From assembly GCA_040753795.1 (NCBI GenBank), contig JBFMDX010000014.1, positions 1-64,000 of the forward strand: a stretch of 64,000 nt of DNA. Reading direction: 5' to 3'. The DNA comes from Thermodesulfobacteriota bacterium (GTDB lineage Bacteria > Desulfobacterota > Desulfobacteria > Desulfobacterales > Desulfosudaceae). Under the pieces are notes generated by a model that was not told where the DNA came from, did not search any database, and saw nothing but the letters and a program-made list of their open reading frames with translations. This document shows positions 1 through 7,825 of this stretch, piece after piece. Positions within the stretch are counted from its first letter, which is position 1; every line of letters begins with the position of its first letter. Made by a program: the position numbers and the translations under genes.

Positions 1-72
1 TCGACTCCGGTTGCTCTCTACCTGAAAAAAGATATCTGCATATAATAAGGACTAGCCGGGCGCTCCGGGCTT

Positions 73-127
73 GTTCAACCACCGGATAAGATCGTGGCTA
101 CGCACGATCTATCCTTGTTCGTTATAC
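73..127 (-). other. attC-like hairpin at the 3' end of the beta-helix gene
   Basis: Positions 84-114 form a 12-bp stem (GGATA plus GATCGTG against CACGATC plus TATCC) with a 6-nt loop and one unpaired A at 89. Read in the gene direction it is flanked by GTATAAC (121-127) and GTTGAAC (73-79). The second fits the integron core site GTTRRRY exactly; the first misses RYYYAAC at one position. The stop codon of the upstream gene lies inside the GTTGAAC box. At 55 bp it is slightly shorter than typical attC sites. No integrase and no neighbouring cassette are visible, so the attC reading is tentative; it could be an ordinary hairpin. Positions 1-72 hold no gene I can recognise. Confidence 0.25.
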
Positions 128-1685
128 AAAAAGCAGCGTTGTCATCATTATAGTCGTTCCATACGCCGTTCGGGGTATCATCGGAACAGTCAGGCGTCCC
201 GTCCCCGTCCGTATCCACATCACTTATGCCGCAACCGCAGGCGCCGGGCGTGAGCTTGTCCGGGTCGTCCGGACAGCCGTCAACGCAGTCCGGTGTTCCG
301 TCACCGTCCCTGTCGGCGCCTGAATCTACAACACCACAGCCACAGACACCGGGTTCGATTTTACCGGGGTCGGCGGGGCAGCCGTCATTACAGTCCGGCG
401 TACCGTCGCCATCCGAATCCTTATCCGGTATGCCGCAGCCGCAGTCACCGGGTACGATTTTATCCGGGTCATCCGGGCAAGTGTCAACGCAGTCCGGTGT
501 CCCGTCCCCGTCCGAATCCGTATCCGGTATGCCGCAGCCGCAGATTCCCGGCGTTATTTTGTTAGGGTCAAGGGGGCAACCGTCGTTGCTGTCCATCGTC
601 CCATCGTTGTCCGTATCCTGGTCAGGCTCTAAAAATTCATCAGCCCCCATATCAAATCCCGCTCCGGAGGGCCTTGCGTCTCCCTCAAAATCAACATTCG
701 GCGCGCCTGCTGAAGTCCCGGTGTTCCGGCAGGGGGAGCCTTGCGTCAGGTGATAATCGAACGGAGCGCCGCCCACAAAGAGCGGGTCGGAGGAAATATT
801 TCCGTTCGTGCCGACAATGAAAACGTCATCTTCGGGATTATATATTACAAAGTAATCGCCCTGGCTATTCATCCACAAATTGTTATAGGTAAGCATTTCA
901 TTAGATGATGGTTGGCCTGAAAACATGGCATACCCGTTGTTTCCCGAAATAATATTGTTCTTTACTGTCGGCAATGGGGTGTAAAATAAGAGGCCGTGTC
1001 CGGCGTTGTTGGCTATCGAATTATTATAGATCTGAATCGGGCTGCTTTGAGTATATATTCCTGATCCTTGCCAGAGGTAGTCCGTGGCTGCAACGCCGTT
1101 ATTTATTATTAAACAGTTCCGAACAGCGCCATTGGATGAAAAACTCCGGTAATAAATTCCCGCCGCATCATTATCAGCCACAATACAGGATTCAATCGTC
1201 ACGTCGGAATTGATGCTGACAAAAACGCCGCCGCTGTATTCTCCTTCATCGCGTCCATTATTGATAATGTGACTATTGGCAATAATGGCCGTAACGTCTT
1301 CATCAACCAGTATTCCGCCGCCGAATTTGATTTCTGAATGAAATGTCGGAATGGAACCGTAACCGTTTTGTAGGGTAAAACCATCTAATTTTACCCCTTG
1401 CTGTCCATTGCCGATAAAGATGCAGCTTTCCTGGGCGCCGCTGCCATCGATGACAGTCGTATCGGACCCATTTGCGCTGATAAGGGTAATGTTATCCGTT
1501 TGCGGCCAGACGATATTCTCCGTGTAGGTTCCGTCGGCGACCAGCACGGTATCGCCGGCGGAGGCTGCATTTAAACCTGCCTGGATGGTAGGATAATCAC
1601 CCGGAACATTGATGGTGGCTCCATAAGCTGTCCAGCCGGCTAAAAGAAATCCACAAAAAAAGATTAAAGATTTTGACGCTTTCAT
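75..1685 (-). CDS. Secreted right-handed beta-helix protein with thrombospondin type 3 repeats
   Basis: The 536-residue product is predicted to be exported. It begins with a signal peptide (MKASKSLIFF, hydrophobic core, cleavage near AYG-A). Residues about 25-330 form a parallel beta-helix region with recurrent NN-I/SNN turns, as in pectinesterase-like and DUF1565-type proteins. Residues 355-507 are four full and one partial thrombospondin type 3 units with DxDxDGxxD calcium ligands and CGCG spacers. The start at 1685 is chosen because GGAG lies 7 bases upstream; an in-frame ATG at 1700 has no such site. The last 29 residues (after TPNG) do not look like the repeat and overlap an attC-like hairpin, so the C terminus may have been altered. 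No sorting domain is visible. A surface or extracellular role is inferred; no enzyme activity can be assigned. Confidence 0.85.
   Translation of the reverse strand: MKASKSLIFFCGFLLAGWTAYGATINVPGDYPTIQAGLNAASAGDTVLVADGTYTENIVWPQTDNITLISANGSDTTVIDGSGAQESCIFIGNGQQGVKLDGFTLQNGYGSIPTFHSEIKFGGGILVDEDVTAIIANSHIINNGRDEGEYSGGVFVSINSDVTIESCIVADNDAAGIYYRSFSSNGAVRNCLIINNGVAATDYLWQGSGIYTQSSPIQIYNNSIANNAGHGLLFYTPLPTVKNNIISGNNGYAMFSGQPSSNEMLTYNNLWMNSQGDYFVIYNPEDDVFIVGTNGNISSDPLFVGGAPFDYHLTQGSPCRNTGTSAGAPNVDFEGDARPSGAGFDMGADEFLEPDQDTDNDGTMDSNDGCPLDPNKITPGICGCGIPDTDSDGDGTPDCVDTCPDDPDKIVPGDCGCGIPDKDSDGDGTPDCNDGCPADPGKIEPGVCGCGVVDSGADRDGDGTPDCVDGCPDDPDKLTPGACGCGISDVDTDGDGTPDCSDDTPNGVWNDYNDDNAAFCITNKDRSCVATILSGG
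165..623 (-). repeat. Tandem 99-bp repeats encoding thrombospondin type 3 units
   Basis: About 4.6 head-to-tail units of 33-35 codons lie inside the beta-helix gene. Each encodes D-x-D-x-DGDGTPDC, then a CPDDPDK-like stretch and a CGCG turn. Units differ by a few codons; one carries a two-codon insertion. Such repeats bind calcium in known relatives and can change number by slippage. Confidence 0.85.
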
Positions 1686-1845
1686 TTTTTCTCCTTCCAA
1701 ATCATTGTTCAGACCAACAGGCGTGATAGGGCAGATTATTATCCCAATATCAGTAGTGTCCGGTTTATTTTTAAAAAAAGCCTGTAACTAATTATAATAT
1801 TAGAGAATAACGACAACAAAGACTGTTATCGATTTGAAATTTGGC

Positions 1846-1906
1846 GGCCATGGGACATAATCCTTTCGAACCTTAAAACGAAAGGATATTCCCATGAACC
1901 ATGGCC
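1846..1906 (+). promoter_or_regulatory. Hairpin sequestering the transposase start codon
   Basis: GGCCATGGGA (1846-1855) and ATCCTTTCG (1860-1868) face CGAAAGGAT (1879-1887), TTCCCATG (1889-1896) and CCATGGCC (1899-1906) across a 10-nt loop. The right arm contains the likely ribosome-binding region and the ATG at 1894. In IS10 and IS50 comparable structures block translation from transcripts that read in from outside the element. The same role is inferred here. A candidate -10 box TATAAT lies at 1793-1798, upstream of the left arm, so I cannot tell whether the element's own transcript escapes the structure. Confidence 0.6.
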
Positions 1907-3063
1907 GTACAGTATTTTCACAAATTTTAGATTTTTTACCAATGCACAAATTCCGTCAATGCGTTAATCGATATAATGGCAACAAAGGCGTACGAACCTT
2001 TACCTGCCTGGATCAATTTATGTGTATGGCGTTTGCCCAACTCACCTACCGTGAAAGTTTACGTGATATCGAGTGCTGCCTTCGGTCAATGCAAGAAAAG
2101 CTTTATCACATGGGCATAAAGGGGAACGTCTCCCGAAGCACGATTGGCGATGCCAACGAGAAAAGAGATTGGCGAATATACGGTGATTTTGCCATGCATT
2201 TGATTGACCAGGCTCGTCAGCTGTATATAGGCGAAGACTTCGGCCTCGAACTGAAAGAGACCGCATATGCGCTTGATGCGTCAACAATCGATTTATGCCT
2301 TTCGGTTTTTCCATGGGCTCGTTTCCGGGCAACCAAAGCAGGGATCAAACTCCATGCGCTACTTGACTTACGTGGCAACATCCCCTCATTCGTTGATATA
2401 ACCGAGGCCAAGGTTCATGACGTCAACATCCTTGATAAAATTATTCCAGAGCCAGGGGCAATATATGTTATGGATCGTGCTTACTTGGATTTTGCACGCC
2501 TTTATCGTTTCCATCAAGGGGCGTCGTTTTTTGTAATTCGAAAAAAATCCAACACTGACTTCCGCAGATTGTATTCCAACAAGGTTGATAGCGCTAAGGG
2601 CGTTAAATGCGATCAGGTTATCCTATTATCCGGCCTTTATTCTCATAAAGCTTATCCTGAAAAGCTTCGTCGCGTAAAGTATTTCGACGCGGATACCGGG
2701 ATGCTCTTAAATTTTATGACAAACCAACTTACCCTGCCAGCCTTGACAATAGCCGGGCTTTACAGGTGTCGTTGGCGAATCGAAATATTCTTTAAATGGA
2801 TCAAACAGCACCTGAGGATCAAAGCTTTTTACGGAACCACTGACAACGCGGTCAAAACACAAATCTGGATCGCCATATCCGTTTATGTCCTGGTTGCGAT
2901 CATGAAGAAGCGAATGAAGATTGACCTCAGCCTCTACACAATTTTACAGATTTTAAGTATTACTCTTTTTGAGAGAAAGCCCATTTTACAGGTGTTCACA
3001 ACGACTGAATACCAAAAACCAATTACTAACGGACCTATCCAGCTAAATTTATTCGAAAATTAA
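1894..3063 (+). CDS. IS4-family transposase (DUF4372 plus DDE domain)
   Basis: This 389-residue DDE transposase cuts and joins the ends of the surrounding insertion sequence. The first ~80 residues resemble the DUF4372 N-terminal domain common in IS4-group enzymes. The catalytic triad is visible as D128 (ALDAS), D194 (VMDRAY) and E297. E297 sits in the IS4 signature Y290-x2-R293-x3-E297-x6-K304. Length and motifs are complete, with no frameshift, so the enzyme is probably functional. Its start codon is embedded in a hairpin that may limit translation. Codon use and GC are lower than in the neighbouring chromosomal genes. Confidence 0.95.
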   Translation: MNHGRTVFSQILDFLPMHKFRQCVNRYNGNKGVRTFTCLDQFMCMAFAQLTYRESLRDIECCLRSMQEKLYHMGIKGNVSRSTIGDANEKRDWRIYGDFAMHLIDQARQLYIGEDFGLELKETAYALDASTIDLCLSVFPWARFRATKAGIKLHALLDLRGNIPSFVDITEAKVHDVNILDKIIPEPGAIYVMDRAYLDFARLYRFHQGASFFVIRKKSNTDFRRLYSNKVDSAKGVKCDQVILLSGLYSHKAYPEKLRRVKYFDADTGMLLNFMTNQLTLPALTIAGLYRCRWRIEIFFKWIKQHLRIKAFYGTTDNAVKTQIWIAISVYVLVAIMKKRMKIDLSLYTILQILSITLFERKPILQVFTTTEYQKPITNGPIQLNLFEN

Positions 3064-3216
3064 CCGGACACTACTGTCCCAATATATTTTTTAATTTTAA
3101 CAACGGCCGTCTTGTTTGTAAATGTCGTTTCTATTCATGCCAGGCGCGGCGACTACTGGCGATAGAACATTGTCGATATTTTTCAGGTACATGGGCAGCA
3201 AAGTGGGCTGCGCCGC

Positions 3217-5712
3217 TTACTTCTTCCCGTTCTGGGTGATGGTCAGGGGCCTGGCCTGCCAGATGTCACGGTTGTATTCCATGATGGTCCGGTCGGAGGA
3301 GAATCTCCCCATCCGGGCGACGTTGAGGACGGCTTTTCGCGTCCATTCCTTCTGGTCCCGGTAAAGCCCGTCAATCCGCATCTGGGCGAGATGGTAGGAT
3401 TCAAAATCCGCCATAATTTTGTACCGGTCTTCCGTGAGCAGAAGATTCACCAGCGGCTGGAAGAGGCCGGGCTGTTCCAGGTTGAAGAAATCGTGCTGAA
3501 TCAGGTCGATGGCCTGTTTTAATACGGGATCCTTCTGGTAATATTCCCGCGGCGAATAGGACCCGTGCATGTTCTCCACCTCCTCCGCGGTAAGACCGAA
3601 AATGAAAATATTGTCCTGGCCGACTTCGTCCTTCATCTCTATGTTGGCGCCGTCCAGGGTGCCGATGGTCAGCGCGCCGTTTAAGGCGAATTTCATGTTG
3701 GAGGTGCCGGAAGCCTCAAAACCGGCGGTTGAAATCTGCTCGGAGACATCGGCGGCCGGGAAAATCCGTTCCGCCAGGGAAACCCGGTAATTGGGAATGA
3801 ATACGACCTTGATCGTCTGGTTGGTCTGCTTGTCGCGGTTGAGCATATCGGCCACATGGCAGATAAATTGAATGATCTGTTTGGCCGTATGATAACCGGG
3901 AGCGGCCTTGCCCCCGAAAATGAAGGTTCGGGGATGCATGGCAAAGCCATGGTCCGACTTCAGTTTGATCCAGCAGTAAATCACATGAAGGATATTCAGG
4001 AGCTGCCGTTTGTATTCGTGAATCCGCTTGACCTGGATGTCGAAAATGGAGTGGGGTTCGATGAACATGTCCGTCAACTCGTGGATGATGTCGGCCAGAT
4101 GCTCCTTGTTTTTCAGTTTGGCCGCCTGCCAGGACGCCTGGAATTCCGGATCGCCGCTCAACGGTTCAAGGTCCCGCAGCCGGTCCAGGTCTTTAATCCA
4201 TTCCCTGCCGATATGGCGGGTTATCAGATCTGACAATTCGGGGTTGGAGGCCAGCAGCCAGCGGCGGGGGGTGATGCCGTTGGTCTTGTTGTTGAATTTT
4301 TCCGGGAACAGATCGAAGAAGTCCTTGAACGCTCTTTCCTGGAGCAGACGGCTGTGCAGTTCGGCCACGCCGTTGACGGAGTGGGAGCCCACCATGGCCA
4401 GGTGGGCCATGCGGATTTTTTTCCCGTCCGACTCATCGATGAGGGACATGCGCCGGAGCCGGTCCTCGTCATTCAGGTACCGGATGGACACGTCCGTGAG
4501 AAAGGCATGGTTGATTTCATAAATGATCTGCAGGTGGCGGGGGAGAAGATGCCCGAACATGTCCACCGGCCATTTTTCCAGGGCCTCCGACAGGAGGGTG
4601 TGATTGGTGAAGGCGCAGGTCCGCCGGGTGATGTCCCAGGCCTTGTCCCATTCCAGGTCGTATTTGTCCACCAGCAGGCGCATGAGTTCGACCACCGCCA
4701 GGGAGGGGTGGGTATCGTTCATCTGAATGGCGACTTTATCGGGAAACTCATTAAACGAGGTGTGGCTGATCCGGTAACGGCGAATAATATCCTGGATGGA
4801 ACAGGATACGAAAAAATACTGCTGCTTGAGCCGGAGCTCCTTGCCCTGATAGACGTTATCGTTGGGGTAGAGCACCTTGGAAATATTTTCGGAGATATTT
4901 TTCTCTTCCACCGCCTTGAGATAGTCGCCATGCTGGAAATACCCCAGGTCGAACTCATTGGAGGCCTGGGCATACCAGAGCCGCAGGGTGTTGACCGTCT
5001 GGTTGCCGTATCCGCCGATGGGCGTGTCATAGGCGATGCCGAGTATATTACTGGTGTCGATCCATTCGTTTTTCATGGTACCGTCCGGCCGGGGAATCTG
5101 CCGGACGCTGCCATAAAACTGAACGGGAAAGGTGTATTCGGGCCGGGGGATTTCCCAGGGATTGCCGTGTTTCAGCCAGTTCTCCGGCAGTTCGATCTGA
5201 CACATGTTACGGATCTGCTGCTCGAAAATGCCGAATTCATAACGGATGCCGTAACCGTAGGACGGCAGTTCCAGGGCGGCGATGGAATCCAGGAAACAGG
5301 CGGCCAGTCTGCCCAGACCGCCATTGCCCAGCCCCATGTCCGGCTCCATTTCCACCAGTTCGTCCAGATCGATATGGACTTCTTTCATGGCCTGCCGGGT
5401 TTCATCATAGATGCCCAGGTTGATGAGATTGTTGACCAGCACCCGGCCCATGAGATACTCCGCCGACAGGTAATATACCCTTTTGACGTCATTGGCGTAA
5501 TACATCTGCTGGGTCTGAAGCCATCGCTCGATCATCCGGTCCCGAGCGGTCAGGGCCAGGGCCTGGTAAAGATCGCGGAAGGTGGCCGTGTACTGATCCT
5601 TGGACAGGGAGTATTCCAGATGGTTGGCAAAGGAAAGCTGAATGCCCTTGACATCCATGCCCTTTTTGAACAGGCCCCAGGAGTTGAAGAGTTCACTGTT
5701 TTTCATGTTCAT
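3217..5712 (-). CDS. glgP: Glycogen/maltodextrin phosphorylase
   Basis: This 831-residue GT35 enzyme would release glucose-1-phosphate from alpha-1,4-glucans in the cytoplasm using pyridoxal phosphate. The PLP-binding lysine is K674 in SNMKFALNG, within the conserved EASGTSNMK/GTLDGANIE block. The N-terminal region has the usual YYLSAEYLMGR and GNGGLGRLAACF motifs. The ATG at 5712 (MNMKNSEL) is preceded by GGAAG; an ATG at 5706 is an alternative. The frame stays open for 67 codons further upstream, but that extension is implausible. It starts 11 bp after the flavoprotein gene ends, so the two are probably co-transcribed. No other glycogen genes are in the window. Confidence 0.95.
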   Translation of the reverse strand: MNMKNSELFNSWGLFKKGMDVKGIQLSFANHLEYSLSKDQYTATFRDLYQALALTARDRMIERWLQTQQMYYANDVKRVYYLSAEYLMGRVLVNNLINLGIYDETRQAMKEVHIDLDELVEMEPDMGLGNGGLGRLAACFLDSIAALELPSYGYGIRYEFGIFEQQIRNMCQIELPENWLKHGNPWEIPRPEYTFPVQFYGSVRQIPRPDGTMKNEWIDTSNILGIAYDTPIGGYGNQTVNTLRLWYAQASNEFDLGYFQHGDYLKAVEEKNISENISKVLYPNDNVYQGKELRLKQQYFFVSCSIQDIIRRYRISHTSFNEFPDKVAIQMNDTHPSLAVVELMRLLVDKYDLEWDKAWDITRRTCAFTNHTLLSEALEKWPVDMFGHLLPRHLQIIYEINHAFLTDVSIRYLNDEDRLRRMSLIDESDGKKIRMAHLAMVGSHSVNGVAELHSRLLQERAFKDFFDLFPEKFNNKTNGITPRRWLLASNPELSDLITRHIGREWIKDLDRLRDLEPLSGDPEFQASWQAAKLKNKEHLADIIHELTDMFIEPHSIFDIQVKRIHEYKRQLLNILHVIYCWIKLKSDHGFAMHPRTFIFGGKAAPGYHTAKQIIQFICHVADMLNRDKQTNQTIKVVFIPNYRVSLAERIFPAADVSEQISTAGFEASGTSNMKFALNGALTIGTLDGANIEMKDEVGQDNIFIFGLTAEEVENMHGSYSPREYYQKDPVLKQAIDLIQHDFFNLEQPGLFQPLVNLLLTEDRYKIMADFESYHLAQMRIDGLYRDQKEWTRKAVLNVARMGRFSSDRTIMEYNRDIWQARPLTITQNGKK

Positions 5713-5723
5713 TGTTCTTCCTT

Positions 5724-6884
5724 TCACGGCAGCAGCGTTTGAGACATCCACAGGGGCAGGGTACGGACCATTTCCGCCACACCCTGCTTCCAGGTGATGC
5801 GGCCGTTGTTGATAGAGATGATCAGCTGTTGCAGATGGGCTGACTTGCGGATAGCCGGGTAAAAGGCAAAAGGAAAACGGTAAAACCCGAAATTGAACAC
5901 CCGGGCCCACCACAGGTCACGGGTAATCTCCCGGTTGACCGCGGTCTGATAATGCTCAAGGGAGCCGGTCCCGCCGGCCGCGGCTTTTGCGATTGCCTCG
6001 GCTGCCATCATCCCGGATCGGGCGGCGTAATAAATTCCTTCCCCGAAGAAGGGGTCGGGCATGGCGGCGGCGTCCCCGGCCAGCAGGGCGGTTTTGTTCA
6101 CCAGGATCCGGCGGGTTCCTCCCCGGGGGATGAGGCCGCCTTTCCAGTAGCGGATTTTTTTCCCCCGCAGCAGGTCGTGATCATTGATATAGCGGAGCAG
6201 GACGGCGTTCAGGCCCCTGGGCCGAAGGCTGGTGGAGAAAACGCCCACGGAGAGGTGATCCGATTTGGGGAATATCCAGGCATACCCCTTCTTGACTACG
6301 TGAAAGTCAAAGCGGGCCAGGTCGTTGACCGGCTCCAGCTGCCCGGGGGAAACTTCCACTTCGGCGGTCAGGGCCGGGGCATAGCGGTCAAAGGACTGCA
6401 TCAGGCCCAGGCAGCGGGCCGTCCGTGAGACCGCGCCGTCGGCACCAACCAGAAAATCGGCATAATAGCGGTCCCGATCGGTACGGACAACCCAGCCGTT
6501 TTTTTCCGGATGCAGTGCAACGAACGACTCCTGCTCATGCAGTTCGGCGCCGTCTTCCACCGCTTTTTTAACCAGCAGGGCGTCAAATCGGCCCCGGGTG
6601 ACCATGAAACCGGCCCCCTCCGGGCTGCTGATCACGGTCGGCTTTAGGGACCTTAAAGAAATTTCGGTGCGGGTGATGTCGGCTTCGATAGCGGGCGTCA
6701 GGTCAAAATCAAACAGGTCCTTTGCCTTCCGGGAAAAACCGCCGCCGCACGGTTTCGACCTGGGAAACCGCTCCCTGTCCAGGAGCAGCACGCGCGTTCC
6801 CCGGCGGGCCAGCGTCCTGGCGCAGGTGGCGCCGGCCGGTCCCGCGCCGATGATGATAACGTCGAAAGTTCGCATGCCGGACAT
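5724..6884 (-). CDS. Geranylgeranyl-reductase-family FAD-dependent oxidoreductase
   Basis: The 386-residue flavoprotein has an N-terminal Rossmann dinucleotide motif (IIGAGPAGATCARTLARRG), a CGGGFS segment near residue 47 typical of the geranylgeranyl reductase family, and a second FAD contact GDAAAMPDPFFGEG near residue 265. Relatives reduce isoprenoid double bonds in archaeal lipids, chlorophyll side chains or quinones. The substrate here cannot be read from sequence. The start at 6884 has AGGA seven bases upstream; an ATG three codons later is possible. It is the first gene of a likely two-gene operon with glycogen phosphorylase. No functional link between the two is obvious. Confidence 0.85.
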   Translation of the reverse strand: MSGMRTFDVIIIGAGPAGATCARTLARRGTRVLLLDRERFPRSKPCGGGFSRKAKDLFDFDLTPAIEADITRTEISLRSLKPTVISSPEGAGFMVTRGRFDALLVKKAVEDGAELHEQESFVALHPEKNGWVVRTDRDRYYADFLVGADGAVSRTARCLGLMQSFDRYAPALTAEVEVSPGQLEPVNDLARFDFHVVKKGYAWIFPKSDHLSVGVFSTSLRPRGLNAVLLRYINDHDLLRGKKIRYWKGGLIPRGGTRRILVNKTALLAGDAAAMPDPFFGEGIYYAARSGMMAAEAIAKAAAGGTGSLEHYQTAVNREITRDLWWARVFNFGFYRFPFAFYPAIRKSAHLQQLIISINNGRITWKQGVAEMVRTLPLWMSQTLLP

Positions 6885-7005
6885 TCCGGGTTCCTTGCTG
6901 AAGAGGGGGGGCGGCGTTTAAGTTTATATTGAAAAACCGCCCGCATCATGGGTATATTGACGGATATTTTTCCCATACTTTTCTTATCCTGGCAAGGAGT
7001 AATCC

Positions 7006-7788
7006 ATGACGATCCGCATCGGCGCGCTGATTTCGGGAACCGGTTCCAACCTGTCGGCGGTGATGGCCGCCTGCCGGTCGGGCAAAATAGACGGCAGGGT
7101 GGTCTTTGCCGGGGCGGACAATCCCGGCGCGGCCGGTCTGGAAAAAGCCAGGGCAGCGGAAATTCCCGCGTTCGTCGTGGATTACCGGGACATGATCCGT
7201 CAATACCGGCAATCCCCGGAATCTTTTTCCGCTCCGGATGATTTTGATGCCGAGTCGGTCTACAGGAAAACAGCCTTATTTGAGGGCCGCCCACTGGATG
7301 AAGTGATGCGGGCATTTCTAACCATCCGGGCCGCGGCCGAAGCCCGGCTGCTGAAAGAGATGACGGCCTATCCCTGTGACCTTTTGATCCTGGCCGGATT
7401 CATGCGCAACCTGACGCCTTATTTTATCGACCGGTTCAACACCGACCCGGCGCGACCCCGGATCATGAACATTCATCCGGCCCTGCTGCCGGCATTTCCC
7501 GGTGTGGACGGGTATGGCGATACCTTCCGTTACGGCTGCAAGGTCGGCGGCTGTACGGTTCATTTTATCGATTACGGCGAGGACACGGGACCGATTATCG
7601 GCCAGCGGTCCTTTGAAATCCTTCCGGAAGACACCATTGACACCGTCAGGCAGAAAGGCTTGAGCCTGGAATGGGAATTGTATCCATACTGCATCCAGCT
7701 TTTTGCGGAAAACCGTCTGCGGCTGAAAAAGCTGGCCCATGAGCAGGAGGGAATAAAGACGGAACGGACGATCGTTGTCGTCCAATAA
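7006..7788 (+). CDS. purN: Phosphoribosylglycinamide formyltransferase-like protein with an insertion
   Basis: PurN transfers a formyl group from 10-formyl-tetrahydrofolate to GAR in purine synthesis. The 260-residue product has the N-terminal ISGTGSNL phosphate loop, the NIHPALLPAFPG block with catalytic Asn and His, and the Asp of FIDYGEDTGPII. It is about 50 residues longer than E. coli PurN. Most of the excess is a ~40-residue insertion around residues 65-105, between the substrate half and LLILAGFMR. That insert could mark a specialised subfamily, so a role outside purine synthesis is possible. AGGAG precedes the ATG by six bases. The gene stands alone and converges on the SagB-like gene. 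Confidence 0.85.
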   Translation: MTIRIGALISGTGSNLSAVMAACRSGKIDGRVVFAGADNPGAAGLEKARAAEIPAFVVDYRDMIRQYRQSPESFSAPDDFDAESVYRKTALFEGRPLDEVMRAFLTIRAAAEARLLKEMTAYPCDLLILAGFMRNLTPYFIDRFNTDPARPRIMNIHPALLPAFPGVDGYGDTFRYGCKVGGCTVHFIDYGEDTGPIIGQRSFEILPEDTIDTVRQKGLSLEWELYPYCIQLFAENRLRLKKLAHEQEGIKTERTIVVVQ

Positions 7789-7825
7789 ACCCTTGACCCC
7801 TCGACCCTCCTTGAATCCTTGAATC

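Larger units (their letters stand above)
1751..3076 (+). mobile_element. Complete IS4-family insertion sequence with 9-bp target duplication
   Basis: The 1326-bp element has terminal inverted repeats starting CAGTAGTGTCCGGTT, identical over 15 bases at both ends with similarity running several bases further inward. It is flanked by the direct repeat TCCCAATAT at 1742-1750 and 3077-3085, a perfect 9-bp target duplication, which suggests fairly recent insertion. It carries one full-length transposase gene. It landed between the beta-helix gene and glycogen phosphorylase without interrupting either. The AT-rich interior contrasts with the neighbourhood. Confidence 0.95.

Noticed and set aside
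4354-5742. Long plus-strand open frame opposite glycogen phosphorylase
   Set aside because: It is the antisense of a well-conserved gene, has no recognisable domain, and arises from the GC-rich codon bias.
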